A stretch of 64,000 bases of DNA from Shewanella pneumatophori. GTDB lineage: Bacteria; Pseudomonadota; Gammaproteobacteria; Enterobacterales; Shewanellaceae. Shown here in pieces: positions 52,506 to 60,703 of this stretch; the stretch's first letter is position 1, and the number at the start of each line of letters is the position of its first letter. The stretch covers positions 124,001 to 188,000 of the forward strand of contig NZ_JAKILB010000003.1 in the NCBI RefSeq assembly GCF_023283895.1, read 5' to 3'. Both the position numbers and the translations under genes were made by a program. Under the pieces are notes generated by a model. It saw only the letters and a list, made by a program, of their open reading frames with translations, was not told the DNA's origin and did not search any database.

Positions 52506-53311
52506 TGCTGAATTACCGTAGTGCAGGCAAAGTTGGCGCGCCAACCGTGGTGTTTCTTCACGGCTTTTTAGGCAGCCAACAAGATTGGCAAGACATAACT
52601 GAGCAGCTAAAAAATGATTTTCACTGCATCAGCATCGATCTTCCCGGTCACGGTGATAATCAGCAGCAATTGGCAGAACAAGTGCTGCCAACACCCGGCT
52701 TCAAGCGCTGCGCAGAGCTGATAACGGCGACTCTAACAACACTTAATGTGCATCGCTACCACCTAGTTGGCTACTCACTTGGTGGCCGCATAGCCTTGCA
52801 TATTGCCAAGTTATACCCAGAGCAATTATTGAGTTTAGTGCTAGAGTCTTGCCACCCTGGGCTGCAAAGCCAAGCAGACAAAATTGCTCGCAAACAAAAT
52901 GATGCAGCATGGGCGGATAAACTTAGCACCATGCCGATTAGCGAGTTTCTAACGCTTTGGTATCAACAAGCTGTTTTTAGCGATCTCACGCCTGTAGAGC
53001 AAAATGCTTTAGTCACGAAACGCTCCAGTAATAACCCATTCGCGCTGGCAAACTGCTATCAAGCAACGTCGTTAGCCGAGCAAGATGATCTTTGGGATAT
53101 TCCTGGGCAATTAGACATTAAAGTGCACTTTATTGCAGGCCATCAAGATAGTAAATTTATGGCATTAGCGAACCGTTGGCAGCAACAACAAAGCATAATG
53201 CTACACACTATTGAAGCTAGCGGTCACAACGTACACTTAGCCGCACCAAAGCAATTTGCGATTAAGTTACAACAACTTTTTGCAGTTAAAATCGATAATT
53301 CTAATAACTAA
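52505..53311 (+). CDS. menH: SHCHC synthase MenH
   Basis: 268 aa alpha/beta hydrolase. It has HGFLGSQQDWQDI, the nucleophile elbow GYSLGGRIAL and a C-terminal catalytic His in ASGHNVHLAAP. It eliminates pyruvate from the MenD product. The start codon overlaps the menD stop by one base. Confidence 0.94.
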   Translation: MLNYRSAGKVGAPTVVFLHGFLGSQQDWQDITEQLKNDFHCISIDLPGHGDNQQQLAEQVLPTPGFKRCAELITATLTTLNVHRYHLVGYSLGGRIALHIAKLYPEQLLSLVLESCHPGLQSQADKIARKQNDAAWADKLSTMPISEFLTLWYQQAVFSDLTPVEQNALVTKRSSNNPFALANCYQATSLAEQDDLWDIPGQLDIKVHFIAGHQDSKFMALANRWQQQQSIMLHTIEASGHNVHLAAPKQFAIKLQQLFAVKIDNSNN

Positions 53312-53337
53312 ACCCACAAAATAATGCAGGCAAGCCA

Positions 53338-54411
53338 ATGACAACGACGCAACAGCAATTAACGCCATTAACTCTTACCCAATTGAGTCTGCATCAATTT
53401 ACTATCGATTTAGCCAAGCCATTACCTGTTGGCAAACAGCGTATTGAGCAGCGCAGCGGCCTTGTGTTAACTGCAACCGCAATCCAAGGTGATAATGAGT
53501 ACCAAGTATCTGTTGAGATATCTCCATTGTCAGGTACTGATAATGCAAAACAAAGCATTACAGGCTTTAGTCAAGAGTCGCTTGAACAAGTACAGCAACA
53601 ACTCACTGCAGCTTTACCGTCGTTATTACGGCAACCAGCTGACGCATTATTGGATTTCGAAACAAGTCTACCTTCGGCCTCTTTTGGCCTAAGCCTATTG
53701 CACGCAAAACTAAACGGTAAGCTTGATGGACACTCTATTGCGCCGCGAAGCGTGCCACTTATCTACCGCGCGGCAGACGAGCCATTGTCAGCTATAAGCG
53801 AGCGTGTCAGCGCACTCGCCTGTAATGTCCACTCAGTAAAAGTCAAAGTTGCCCAAGACTCGCTTGAAGACGAAATTAAGCTCATTCATCAAATTTTGGC
53901 TATTCGGCCGGATCTCAAACTGCGATTAGATGCCAATCGAGGTTTTAGCCTAGAGCAAGCCATCGAATTCGCTGCTTGCCTACCAATTACTAGCATTGAG
54001 TACATTGAGGAACCTTGCCAAAATCCTGATGACAACCAAGCGTTTTATCAGGCGGTAGAGATGCCATGGGCGCTCGATGAATCGCTAAATAGCAGCGACT
54101 ATCAATTTGAAATGCAAACGGGACTCACCGCGTTAATCATCAAACCTATGCTGCTTGGCAGCATTGAAAAATTGCAGCAATTGATTGAGACAGCTACTGA
54201 GCACGGCGTGCGCTGCATTCTTAGCTCAAGCTTAGAGGCAAGTTTAGGAATTGAGGCCTTAAGCCGCTTAGCGACGATTATTACTCCCGATGAAATCCCA
54301 GGGATTGATACCCTTAGCGCCTTTAGCCAAGATCTATTAGCAAGCTCAGGTAAAAGCCTTTGCTTGCAGCTTGATGATCTAAGCTTAATCACCTGCGTTA
54401 AATATACCTAA
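53338..54411 (+). CDS. menC: o-Succinylbenzoate synthase MenC
   Basis: 357 aa enolase-superfamily enzyme. The catalytic lysine pair is seen in VKVKVAQ and the metal ligands in LRLDANRGF, IEYIEEPC and ALDESL. It dehydrates SHCHC to o-succinylbenzoate. It lies 26 bp after menH. It is slightly longer than E. coli MenC (320 aa) through an N-terminal extension of about 30 residues, so a later start is possible. Confidence 0.94.
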   Translation: MTTTQQQLTPLTLTQLSLHQFTIDLAKPLPVGKQRIEQRSGLVLTATAIQGDNEYQVSVEISPLSGTDNAKQSITGFSQESLEQVQQQLTAALPSLLRQPADALLDFETSLPSASFGLSLLHAKLNGKLDGHSIAPRSVPLIYRAADEPLSAISERVSALACNVHSVKVKVAQDSLEDEIKLIHQILAIRPDLKLRLDANRGFSLEQAIEFAACLPITSIEYIEEPCQNPDDNQAFYQAVEMPWALDESLNSSDYQFEMQTGLTALIIKPMLLGSIEKLQQLIETATEHGVRCILSSSLEASLGIEALSRLATIITPDEIPGIDTLSAFSQDLLASSGKSLCLQLDDLSLITCVKYT

Positions 54412-54426
54412 CAGCGACCCATTGAG

Positions 54427-55866
54427 ATGATAAACACGGCACCACTGATACTTTCACCTGTTCATCAACAGGCAACAAGCAATGCTGCAGCTCCGGCTTA
54501 TCGAGTTGATGGCAAGGCCGTAAATTATCAAACTTTAAGTCAGCACGTTATCTCGCTAAGTCAGCAACTCGCCGCACAAGGCTTAAAAGCAGGTGATCGC
54601 CTTGCTTGCATAAGTCATAACAATCCCGAACAACTAACACTCTACTGGGCCTGTGTTGATAGTGGCATAGTGTTTTGCCCGATCTCACCGCGCTTTGCGC
54701 CGCAGCAAATCATTGAACTAATCCACACTCATCAATACCACAACTATTGGCTGGAGCCAGAGCAAGCTGCAGAACTTAAGCAATTACTCGAATCGCAGCC
54801 AAATATTAGCGGCATAAATGTTGATTTAACTCTACGAAGTAGCGGCAAAGCAGAGCTAATTGACCCTACACGGGCTGTTAATGCAATCCTAACCTCTGGC
54901 AGCAGCGGCACGCCAAAAGCTGCAGCTCATAGCTTAACAAATCATATCGCTAGCGCCGCCGGCTCAGGCGAGCAGATTAGCCTTAATGCTAATGACAGCT
55001 GGTTATTATCCTTACCCCTCTTTCACATCGGCGGCTTAGCGATACTTAACCGCTGCGCCTTAGCTGGCGCTTGTGTTGTATTTGAAGACAAGACGCAAAC
55101 TCTGGCCACACAAGTTGTTCGCGATAGAGTCAGCCATTTGTCGCTAGTCAGCGCGCAACTACAGCAACTGCTTGCCACCGGCGCTACAGATAACAACTGC
55201 TTATCTCAAGTTAAAGCGATGCTTCTTGGCGGCGGCGCAATATCTGGAGACCTATTGGCAGAAGTAGCCAAGTACGGCATCAAAGCCTATACCAGCTATG
55301 GCATGACAGAGATGGGCTCACAGATCACCACTGGTCCAGCACTTAGTGATGGCTCAAGTGGTAAGACTTTATCGGGCCGCGAGCTTAAAATTGTAGGTAA
55401 TGAAATATGGGTTAAGGGCGAGTGTCTGTTTTTAGGCTATTTAGCCAAAGATGGCTTTAACCTGCCATTAAATGACAGCGGCTGGTTCTACACCAAAGAT
55501 TTAGGTCACCTCGATGCAAACGGCAACCTTTGTATTGATGGCCGCGCCGATAACATGTTTATCAGCGGCGGCGAGAACATCCAACCAGAAGAGATTGAAG
55601 CCGCCTTAAAACTGCATCCATTAATCGCAGATGCCATAGTATTCCCTGAAGCTGATACCAAGTTTGGTCACTTACCAGCAGCCATTCTTAAGCTAGCTAA
55701 TGATTCAGCTAACCAACCTTCGGAAGCAGAATTAACCGAGTTTCTCGCCGACAAGATCGCCCGCTTTAAGCGCCCAAGGTGTTATTACCCTTGGCCAGAA
55801 GTGAGTAGTACAGGGATTAAGGTTGTACGCAAACAGGTTATTGAGGCTGTTAGAGTTAAAGTTTAA
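54427..55866 (+). CDS. menE: o-Succinylbenzoate-CoA ligase MenE
   Basis: 479 aa adenylate-forming ligase. The AMP-binding P-loop is LTSGSSGTPKAAAHS, followed by SYGMTEMGSQ and the hinge DGRADNMFISGGENIQPEEIE, and the C-terminal Lys region RFKRPRCYY. It activates o-succinylbenzoate with CoA. It is 15 bp after menC and the last of the four men genes. No obvious terminator follows before the next transcription unit. Confidence 0.95.
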   Translation: MINTAPLILSPVHQQATSNAAAPAYRVDGKAVNYQTLSQHVISLSQQLAAQGLKAGDRLACISHNNPEQLTLYWACVDSGIVFCPISPRFAPQQIIELIHTHQYHNYWLEPEQAAELKQLLESQPNISGINVDLTLRSSGKAELIDPTRAVNAILTSGSSGTPKAAAHSLTNHIASAAGSGEQISLNANDSWLLSLPLFHIGGLAILNRCALAGACVVFEDKTQTLATQVVRDRVSHLSLVSAQLQQLLATGATDNNCLSQVKAMLLGGGAISGDLLAEVAKYGIKAYTSYGMTEMGSQITTGPALSDGSSGKTLSGRELKIVGNEIWVKGECLFLGYLAKDGFNLPLNDSGWFYTKDLGHLDANGNLCIDGRADNMFISGGENIQPEEIEAALKLHPLIADAIVFPEADTKFGHLPAAILKLANDSANQPSEAELTEFLADKIARFKRPRCYYPWPEVSSTGIKVVRKQVIEAVRVKV

Positions 55867-56037
55867 CAATGTTTTTACTTAAATCCAGGTAAAATTTAGC
55901 CTCCCATTGAAACGCCAAAATATCTAGTGTAAGGAATTAAGTTTATTTACCAGTAAGTCAATTTTTCTCCTAAATGAACATAAAACCACTACCAAAGCGC
56001 TATTTTACGTATTTTTCAAAAAAATAATTTTTTTATG

Positions 56038-56095
56038 GCCAGTAAATGCCAGCAAGATTGTCAAAGATGCCAGCAAATTTTAAACATCGGCCAGC
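56038..56095 (+). promoter_or_regulatory. Four helically phased GCCAG repeats upstream of the 30-aa gene
   Basis: GCCAG starts at 56038, 56048, 56069 and 56090 (spacings 10, 21 and 21 bp, i.e. one and two helical turns) with consensus GCCAGYAA. All lie on one strand, 40-97 bp before the -35 element at 56135. Such phasing is typical of sites for a cooperatively bound regulator. No family consensus is recognised. Confidence 0.6.
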
Positions 56096-56134
56096 AGACA
56101 CTTAAAACCCTTTATTTTCAACACCTTATGTGGT

Positions 56135-56163
56135 TTGACACTTTATATGCCTCGACTTAATAT
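56135..56163 (+). promoter_or_regulatory. Sigma-70 promoter of the 30-aa gene
   Basis: A perfect -35 TTGACA (56135-56140), 17-bp spacer, then -10 TAATAT (4 of 6 matches). Transcription would start near 56170, about 23 nt before the ATG. Confidence 0.7.
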
Positions 56164-56192
56164 CAATATAGCAAACATATAGGAGAAAAAAA

Positions 56193-56285
56193 ATGCGTGA
56201 ATATACAGAATTATTTGTACTACTTATGATCGCGTTAGAACGATTTATTCGAGTAATTAAACTGCTAAAAACAGGCGGTAAGTAG
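56193..56285 (+). CDS. 30-aa amphipathic membrane-type peptide gene
   Basis: The frame encodes 30 residues: a charged start (MREYTE), a hydrophobic run LFVLLMIALE, then RFIRVIKLLKTGGK with regularly spaced Arg/Lys. A single amphipathic helix is likely. AGGAGA lies 6 nt before the ATG. The gene has its own promoter (56135-56163), upstream phased repeats (56038-56095) and an intrinsic terminator (56328-56364). No family is recognised. Size and helix resemble type I toxin peptides such as TisB, but no antisense RNA is evident, so a regulatory small membrane protein is equally possible. Confidence 0.65.
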   Translation: MREYTELFVLLMIALERFIRVIKLLKTGGK

Positions 56286-56327
56286 GCTAATCCCACAGAA
56301 ATTAGCTTAATGGGTATTATTATAAAA

Positions 56328-56364
56328 AATACTGGGAGCTAGTCTCTCAGTATTTCCTTCTTTT
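56328..56364 (+). terminator. Terminator of the 30-aa gene
   Basis: An 11-bp stem AATACTGGGAG / CTCTCAGTATT (one G-U pair), loop CTAGT, then a T-rich tail TCCTTCTTTT. It ends 79 bp after the stop. Confidence 0.82.
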
Positions 56365-56533
56365 AAATATATAACTCTTGTTGTTCCAATAGTCTGTATA
56401 TGTTCAGGTACTTGTTAGACACGTCTAATTTGTAGGTAAAACACAGCAACTTAACTTTTTCTATTTCAGCATCTAATCTCACCATTAGTTACGACCTTCA
56501 CCAGAGATAACTAATTGCCTGCGGCAGGCGTAT

Positions 56534-56622
56534 GTGCAGACACTTCTGAGGCACGCTTTACGTCATCCCTGACCGCTCAGCGAAAACATCCATGTTTCCG
56601 ATGGCCTCAACTGTATCTGCAC
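56534..56622 (-). repeat. Structured repeat family III, copy 2
   Basis: Same layout as 21456-21580: GTGCAGA/TCTGCAC (56534 with 56616), TGAGGC/GCCTCA (56547 with 56604) and the terminal hairpin AAACAT-CC-ATGTTT (56584-56597). Compared with copy 1 the inner stem changed from TTAGGC/GCCTAA to TGAGGC/GCCTCA and the hairpin from GATGGCAT/ATGCCATC to AAACAT/ATGTTT, both sides together. Confidence 0.7.
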
Positions 56623-56713
56623 TGAGTTAGAAAGGCACAATCACTAGGTATCAGTGCTCATAACAGAAAAGCACAAGTCTACAAGTCGCTAATCAACGTA
56701 CAGGAAACACTGG

Positions 56714-56951
56714 TTCCCCATCGGAGTTGCCGAAGTACGCAGATGAAAATGCCGTGGAACCATCATGGATGATGGTTCAGGCTCGGAGGGACATGGATGT
56801 CCCATCTGAGCCGTTAGGCAATTTTTATTGGAGTATGAGGATCTACAACTTCGTAAGGGGCGGCGGGGAGATCCAAGAGGGGGTAGCTGTTGACCCCCTC
56901 TTGGCCGAGTGTGAGCTGGAAGCTCATGATTTTTATCAAACGAAGTTTGAT
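56714..56951 (+). repeat. Structured repeat family II, copy 2
   Basis: Starts TTCCCCATCGGAGTTGCCG, as does copy 1 (22802). H1 GAACCATCA-TGGA-TGATGGTTC (56757-56778), H2 GGGACA-TGGA-TGTCCC (56788-56803), H3 a 12-bp stem CCAAGAGGGGGT/ACCCCCTCTTGG (56873-56904), H4 TGAGCT-GGA-AGCTCA (56912-56926) and H5 ATCAAAC-GAA-GTTTGAT (56935-56951). Stem sequences of H1-H4 differ from copy 1 with compensating changes. Loops NGGA and GAA are kept. H6 is absent. Confidence 0.82.
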
Positions 56952-56974
56952 TAAAAAAGTTACCGTTATTTAAC

Positions 56975-57331
56975 TTAGTTAAATAACCAAGCTTTTGGAT
57001 TCTCAATTGGCTGCCCAGCATCAAGTGCTTGGATACCTTTAATGGAGCGAACAACCAGCCAAACGACCCAAAATAACAGCACAAACCAACCGATGAGAAT
57101 AATTGACAGTAGCGCGCCAACAAACATAAATAAGCCGCCTATCCAGAATGTTCTGATTTGATATTGATAGTGAGACTGCAGCCATTCAGGTGCGGTACTT
57201 TTGTTGATGTAAGCCATAACCACACCCACGATACCGGTAATACCAAAAACCAAGGCTACCAAGTATAAGATGTAGACTATTTTGGCATTACTCTTACTTG
57301 CATCGCCACTTCCTGATGTCACTTCGTTCAT
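56975..57331 (-). CDS. DUF4870-like small inner-membrane protein
   Basis: 118 aa with three hydrophobic segments and the pattern AKIVYILYLVALVFGITGIVGVVMAYI ... WLQSHYQYQIRTFWIG ... IKGIQALDAGQPIENPKAW, which is characteristic of DUF4870/TIC20-like small membrane proteins. The function is unknown. It is a single gene between repeat copies. Confidence 0.85.
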   Translation of the reverse strand: MNEVTSGSGDASKSNAKIVYILYLVALVFGITGIVGVVMAYINKSTAPEWLQSHYQYQIRTFWIGGLFMFVGALLSIILIGWFVLLFWVVWLVVRSIKGIQALDAGQPIENPKAWLFN

Positions 57332-57536
57332 CTAATTTTCCCTATATTTTGATGACTTTTTACTTCGCTAATTTACCTAAAAAGCAGACCCAATTAATCC
57401 CTAACAGCATGAATTTTATTCATAACCTAATAGGTTGGCGGTTAACTTATCACCACTAACTTATCGTTGCAAATAAGCTTAGCAAGGTCTTAGTCTGAAA
57501 ACTGAAGCATCAAACTAACTTCTCAGCATCTTTGGC

Positions 57537-57599
57537 TGCAATGGCCCGCAGCCAGCATATGTGCAGACTTCCCTACAAGCCTGGAGGGAGCGTTTCTGA
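57537..57599. repeat. Partial copy of structured repeat family III
   Basis: GGCTGCAATGGCCCGCAGCC, then CATATGTGCAGACTTCCCT and AGGGAGCG, matches the 5' blocks of the copies at 21456 and 56534 and then diverges. It abuts the tandem repeats at 57601. Confidence 0.6.
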
Positions 57600-57600
57600 C

Positions 57601-57770
57601 ATAAATGTTCCAGACATAACGCCCCAAGCTTTCCATCCATGGGCTTTGGGCATAAATGTTCCAGACATAAAACCCAAGCTTTCCATCCATGGGCTTTGGG
57701 CATAAATGTTCCAGACATAAAGCCAAAAGCTTTCCGTCCATGGGCTTTAGGCATAAATGTTCCAGACATA
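57601..57770 (-). repeat. Tandem repeat family IV, three 50-51-bp units plus a partial unit
   Basis: CAGACATA recurs at 57611, 57662, 57712 and 57763 (spacings 51, 50 and 51). Each unit carries, on minus, AAGCCCATGGATGGAAAGCTT, the same dyad as in the array at 26943-27093. It lies directly beyond the rpoH terminator. Confidence 0.88.
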
Positions 57771-57772
57771 AA

Positions 57773-57795
57773 AAAACCTGCTAGAAGCAGGTTTT
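57773..57795 (-). terminator. Terminator of rpoH
   Basis: A perfect 10-bp stem AAAACCTGCT / AGCAGGTTTT with loop AGA and a T6 run on minus, 36 bp after the rpoH stop. Confidence 0.9.
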
Positions 57796-57830
57796 AATTA
57801 TCGCTAAGCGATTAGGGCAAACAATGAAAA

Positions 57831-58688
57831 TTAGGCTTCCATACAGCCTTTAAGCTTGTTCATTGCATTCTTTTCCAATTGCCTAATTCGCTCTGCTGAC
57901 ACTTGGTAAGTGGCTGCTAAGTCTTGCAATGTGGTTTTGTCTTCATCTAACCAACGCGCTTTAAGAATGTGCTGGCTGCGCTCATCAAGAGTCTTGATAG
58001 CAGATAGCAAACGCGCTTGATTATTTTGTTCCCAGTTGTCGTTTTCAACTTGAGACGCTAAATCTGAGGAATGATCTTCAAGATAATGCATTGGTGCATA
58101 ATCTTGTTCATCATCGTTGTCGCTCGCAAGATCAAATGCAGGGTCTTGCGCCGCCATACGTGATTCCATTTCAGTCACATCGGCTTTTGATACGCCAAGA
58201 CTGTCAGCAACCATACCGACTTCACTATCGCTAAACCAGCCTAAACGCTTCTTAGCTTTACGAAGGTTAAAGAACAACTTACGCTGCGCTTTAGTGGTCG
58301 CGACTTTAACAATGCGCCAGTTTTTCAGTACATATTCGTGAATTTCAGCTTTAATCCAATGTACAGCAAACGATACCAAACGTACGCCCACATCTGGGTC
58401 GAAACGCTTAACCGCTTTCATCAAGCCGATATTACCTTCTTGAATTAAGTCAGCTTGTGGCAGGCCATAACCTGAGTAGCCTTTAGCTACGTGAACCACA
58501 AAACGTAGGTGCGACATAATCAACTGCTTTGCAGCCTGTAGATCACCCGTTTCTTGCAGACGCTTCGCCAGCTCATATTCTGTATCAGCTTCCAACATTG
58601 GAATGTTGTGTGCTGAATGAACATAAGACTCGAGGCTGCCGCTACTTTGGGGAACCATTAGTGCCATTGATTGCGCTTGATCTGTCAT
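57831..58688 (-). CDS. rpoH: Heat-shock sigma factor RpoH (sigma-32)
   Basis: 285 aa, E. coli 284. Region 2 is seen in [50 protein letters not shown]. The RpoH box is QRKLFFNLR. Region 4 ends with [27 protein letters not shown]. It directs transcription of chaperones and proteases. It is downstream of ftsX on the same strand as in E. coli, with a 263-bp promoter gap. GGAGCG precedes the ATG. Confidence 0.98.
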   Translation of the reverse strand: MTDQAQSMALMVPQSSGSLESYVHSAHNIPMLEADTEYELAKRLQETGDLQAAKQLIMSHLRFVVHVAKGYSGYGLPQADLIQEGNIGLMKAVKRFDPDVGVRLVSFAVHWIKAEIHEYVLKNWRIVKVATTKAQRKLFFNLRKAKKRLGWFSDSEVGMVADSLGVSKADVTEMESRMAAQDPAFDLASDNDDEQDYAPMHYLEDHSSDLASQVENDNWEQNNQARLLSAIKTLDERSQHILKARWLDEDKTTLQDLAATYQVSAERIRQLEKNAMNKLKGCMEA

Positions 58689-58951
58689 TTACGCTCCTAC
58701 TACTTTCTTACAAAGGTCTTGCTAAAAACTGCTAAACGAACCATTCATTACTGAAATGGACAGTGAACTATCGACTAAATGACAAAATATGTCAACCATC
58801 GTACTTATCTAATATGTATCAATATGCACTAAGCCTAGCCAAATTTTGCTGCAAATCACTGCCAACAAAATATTACACCTAGTGATAGGCAACGCAAATG
58901 AAACAAAGTTCATCTTTTAAGCAAATACGTATTATTGAGTCTAACCCGCTA

Positions 58952-59920
58952 TTATGACGGTTCTATTGCTCTCAAATGCTGGCGTACAGAAAGGTATGAA
59001 CCTAACCAGCCCAAAAACGAGGCCAACAATACTAACTGGCCAAGCTCTGCAATTGTCAGCGACTCCATTTGTAAACTACTACCATATAGACCAAGCAGCT
59101 CAGCTAATGCCGAGTCTAAATACCAGACTAATAAATTAATGATCACCCAAGCTAAGAAGCCGCCGATCACCCCATACCAAATACCTGTGTATAGAAATGG
59201 CCGCTGAATAAAAGCTTCAGTTGCGCCAACTAGCTTCATTACTTCAATCTCGGTGCGGCGATTCATAATGGCTAACCGTATGGTGTTACCAATCACCAAT
59301 ACCACTGCTAATACCAACAGCGCTGCAATAGCTAATACAGTGCGTTCAAGTAACTTAACAACAGCCTGTAATCGCTCTAGCCATTCGATATCTAAACGGC
59401 CAAAACTCACTTCCGGTTCTTGCTCGAGTTTGCGCAGTAACTCACGTGCACCAGCAGGGCTTGAGTACTTCACACTTGGGGTAACCATCACCACTGCAGG
59501 TAATGGATTAGAATCTAAATAAGATAAGGCTTCGCCAAAACCTGATAGACGCTGAAACTCTTCTAAGGCTTGATCGCGATTAATGTAATTAACGTTGCTG
59601 ATCTCAGGATAAACATTAAGGCGTGTTATCAAACTTTGAATAGCGGTTTCACTGCGCCCTTCATCAATAAACAGTGAGATCTCAGCCGCGCTGTTCCACG
59701 ACTCGGTAATGGTTTCGGCATTTTTGACTAACACTTGCAAGGCTGCCGGTAAGCTTAAGCTAACGCCCAATACTGCCATGGTCATAATTGATGATACCGG
59801 ATTGCGCCATAGTTCGCCCATACTCGCCATTGCGTGTTGTATGTGACGAATAAAAAACATCACGATACGACCTGAAAGCGGTAGTTTACTGCGATTTAGT
59901 TGAGGTTGCTTACTCATCAT
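58952..59920 (-). CDS. ftsX: Cell division protein FtsX
   Basis: 322 aa with four membrane segments. It is the permease-like partner of FtsE that controls peptidoglycan amidases at the septum. Opening HIQHAMASMGELWRNPVSSIMTMAVLGVSLSLPAAL. The large extracytoplasmic domain is about 70-185. The last helices carry VIGGFLAWVIINLLVWYLDS. Two adjacent ATGs (59920 and 59917) share GAGG. The second has the better spacing. The ribosome site overlaps the ftsE stop. Confidence 0.95.
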   Translation of the reverse strand: MMSKQPQLNRSKLPLSGRIVMFFIRHIQHAMASMGELWRNPVSSIMTMAVLGVSLSLPAALQVLVKNAETITESWNSAAEISLFIDEGRSETAIQSLITRLNVYPEISNVNYINRDQALEEFQRLSGFGEALSYLDSNPLPAVVMVTPSVKYSSPAGARELLRKLEQEPEVSFGRLDIEWLERLQAVVKLLERTVLAIAALLVLAVVLVIGNTIRLAIMNRRTEIEVMKLVGATEAFIQRPFLYTGIWYGVIGGFLAWVIINLLVWYLDSALAELLGLYGSSLQMESLTIAELGQLVLLASFLGWLGSYLSVRQHLRAIEPS

Positions 59921-59926
59921 TTATCC

Positions 59927-60619
59927 TCAATTAATACCAATAGGGTCGTGAGCGTTTAATTCTTCTGCGCCCAATACTCGCCCTTGCTTCAGAGTTAAAG
60001 TGCGATACTTCATCCGCGCAATTAAACCTAGGTCATGGGTAGCAATAAGCACAGTTGTGCCAGCATCATTAAAAGTTTCAAACAAACGTAGAATATCCAT
60101 CGACAACTTAGGGTCTAAGTTACCGGTTGGTTCATCGGCAAGCAGTAAAGGTGGTTTATTCACAATCGCCCGAGCGATACCCACACGTTGTTGCTCACCA
60201 CCTGATAGCATTATCGGGTTGTGACGCTCTTTACCATACAAGCCCACCATATCGAGTGCGCCAGCAACACGCTTGCGAATTTCACCAATAGAAAAACCTT
60301 CGATCATCAATGGCAAAGCCACGTTGTCGAAAACGCTTTTGTTCATTAATAGATGGTGGTTTTGAAAAATCATTCCAATATCGCGACGTAAGTAAGGCAC
60401 TTGTGAGCGACTAACCTTAGCAATATCGTGACCATTAATAGCAACCCGACCGCCGTTTGCTCTTTCAATAACGGTGATCAGCTTAAGCAGCGTACTTTTA
60501 CCCGCACCAGAATGGCCAGTCAAAAAGGCCATTTCACCGCGCTTTATATGAAAACTCACATCCGACAAGGCTTTTTGACCGCCGGGATAGACTTTACTTA
60601 CCTGCTCAAATCGAATCAT
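59927..60619 (-). CDS. ftsE: Cell division ATP-binding protein FtsE
   Basis: 230 aa from the ATG at 60619 (MIRFEQVSKVYPGG, the family's usual start). The frame extends upstream to 60658, but that would put the start inside the terminator hairpin 60649-60672. Walker A GHSGAGKST, signature LSGGEQQRVGIARAI, Walker B LLLADEPTGNLD and the H-loop ATHD are intact. It is followed by ftsX after 6 bp. Confidence 0.96.
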   Translation of the reverse strand: MIRFEQVSKVYPGGQKALSDVSFHIKRGEMAFLTGHSGAGKSTLLKLITVIERANGGRVAINGHDIAKVSRSQVPYLRRDIGMIFQNHHLLMNKSVFDNVALPLMIEGFSIGEIRKRVAGALDMVGLYGKERHNPIMLSGGEQQRVGIARAIVNKPPLLLADEPTGNLDPKLSMDILRLFETFNDAGTTVLIATHDLGLIARMKYRTLTLKQGRVLGAEELNAHDPIGIN

Positions 60620-60648
60620 TGAATAAGATTTCTTGTTAGTTGGCATTA

Positions 60649-60672
60649 ATAAAAGCACCCCGCAGGGTGCTT
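60649..60672 (-). terminator. Hairpin between ftsY and ftsE
   Basis: AAGCACCC/GGGTGCTT with a 4-nt loop, followed on minus by TTTTATT. It lies 32 bp past the ftsY stop and would partly separate ftsY from ftsEX. Confidence 0.8.
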
Positions 60673-60703
60673 ATCTTTCGGTCACGCTTGATATAAGCTA
60701 ACG

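Noticed and set aside
57515..57769. Small frames across the tandem repeat near rpoH
   Set aside because: Same cause as at 26943: repeat translation, no ribosome site.
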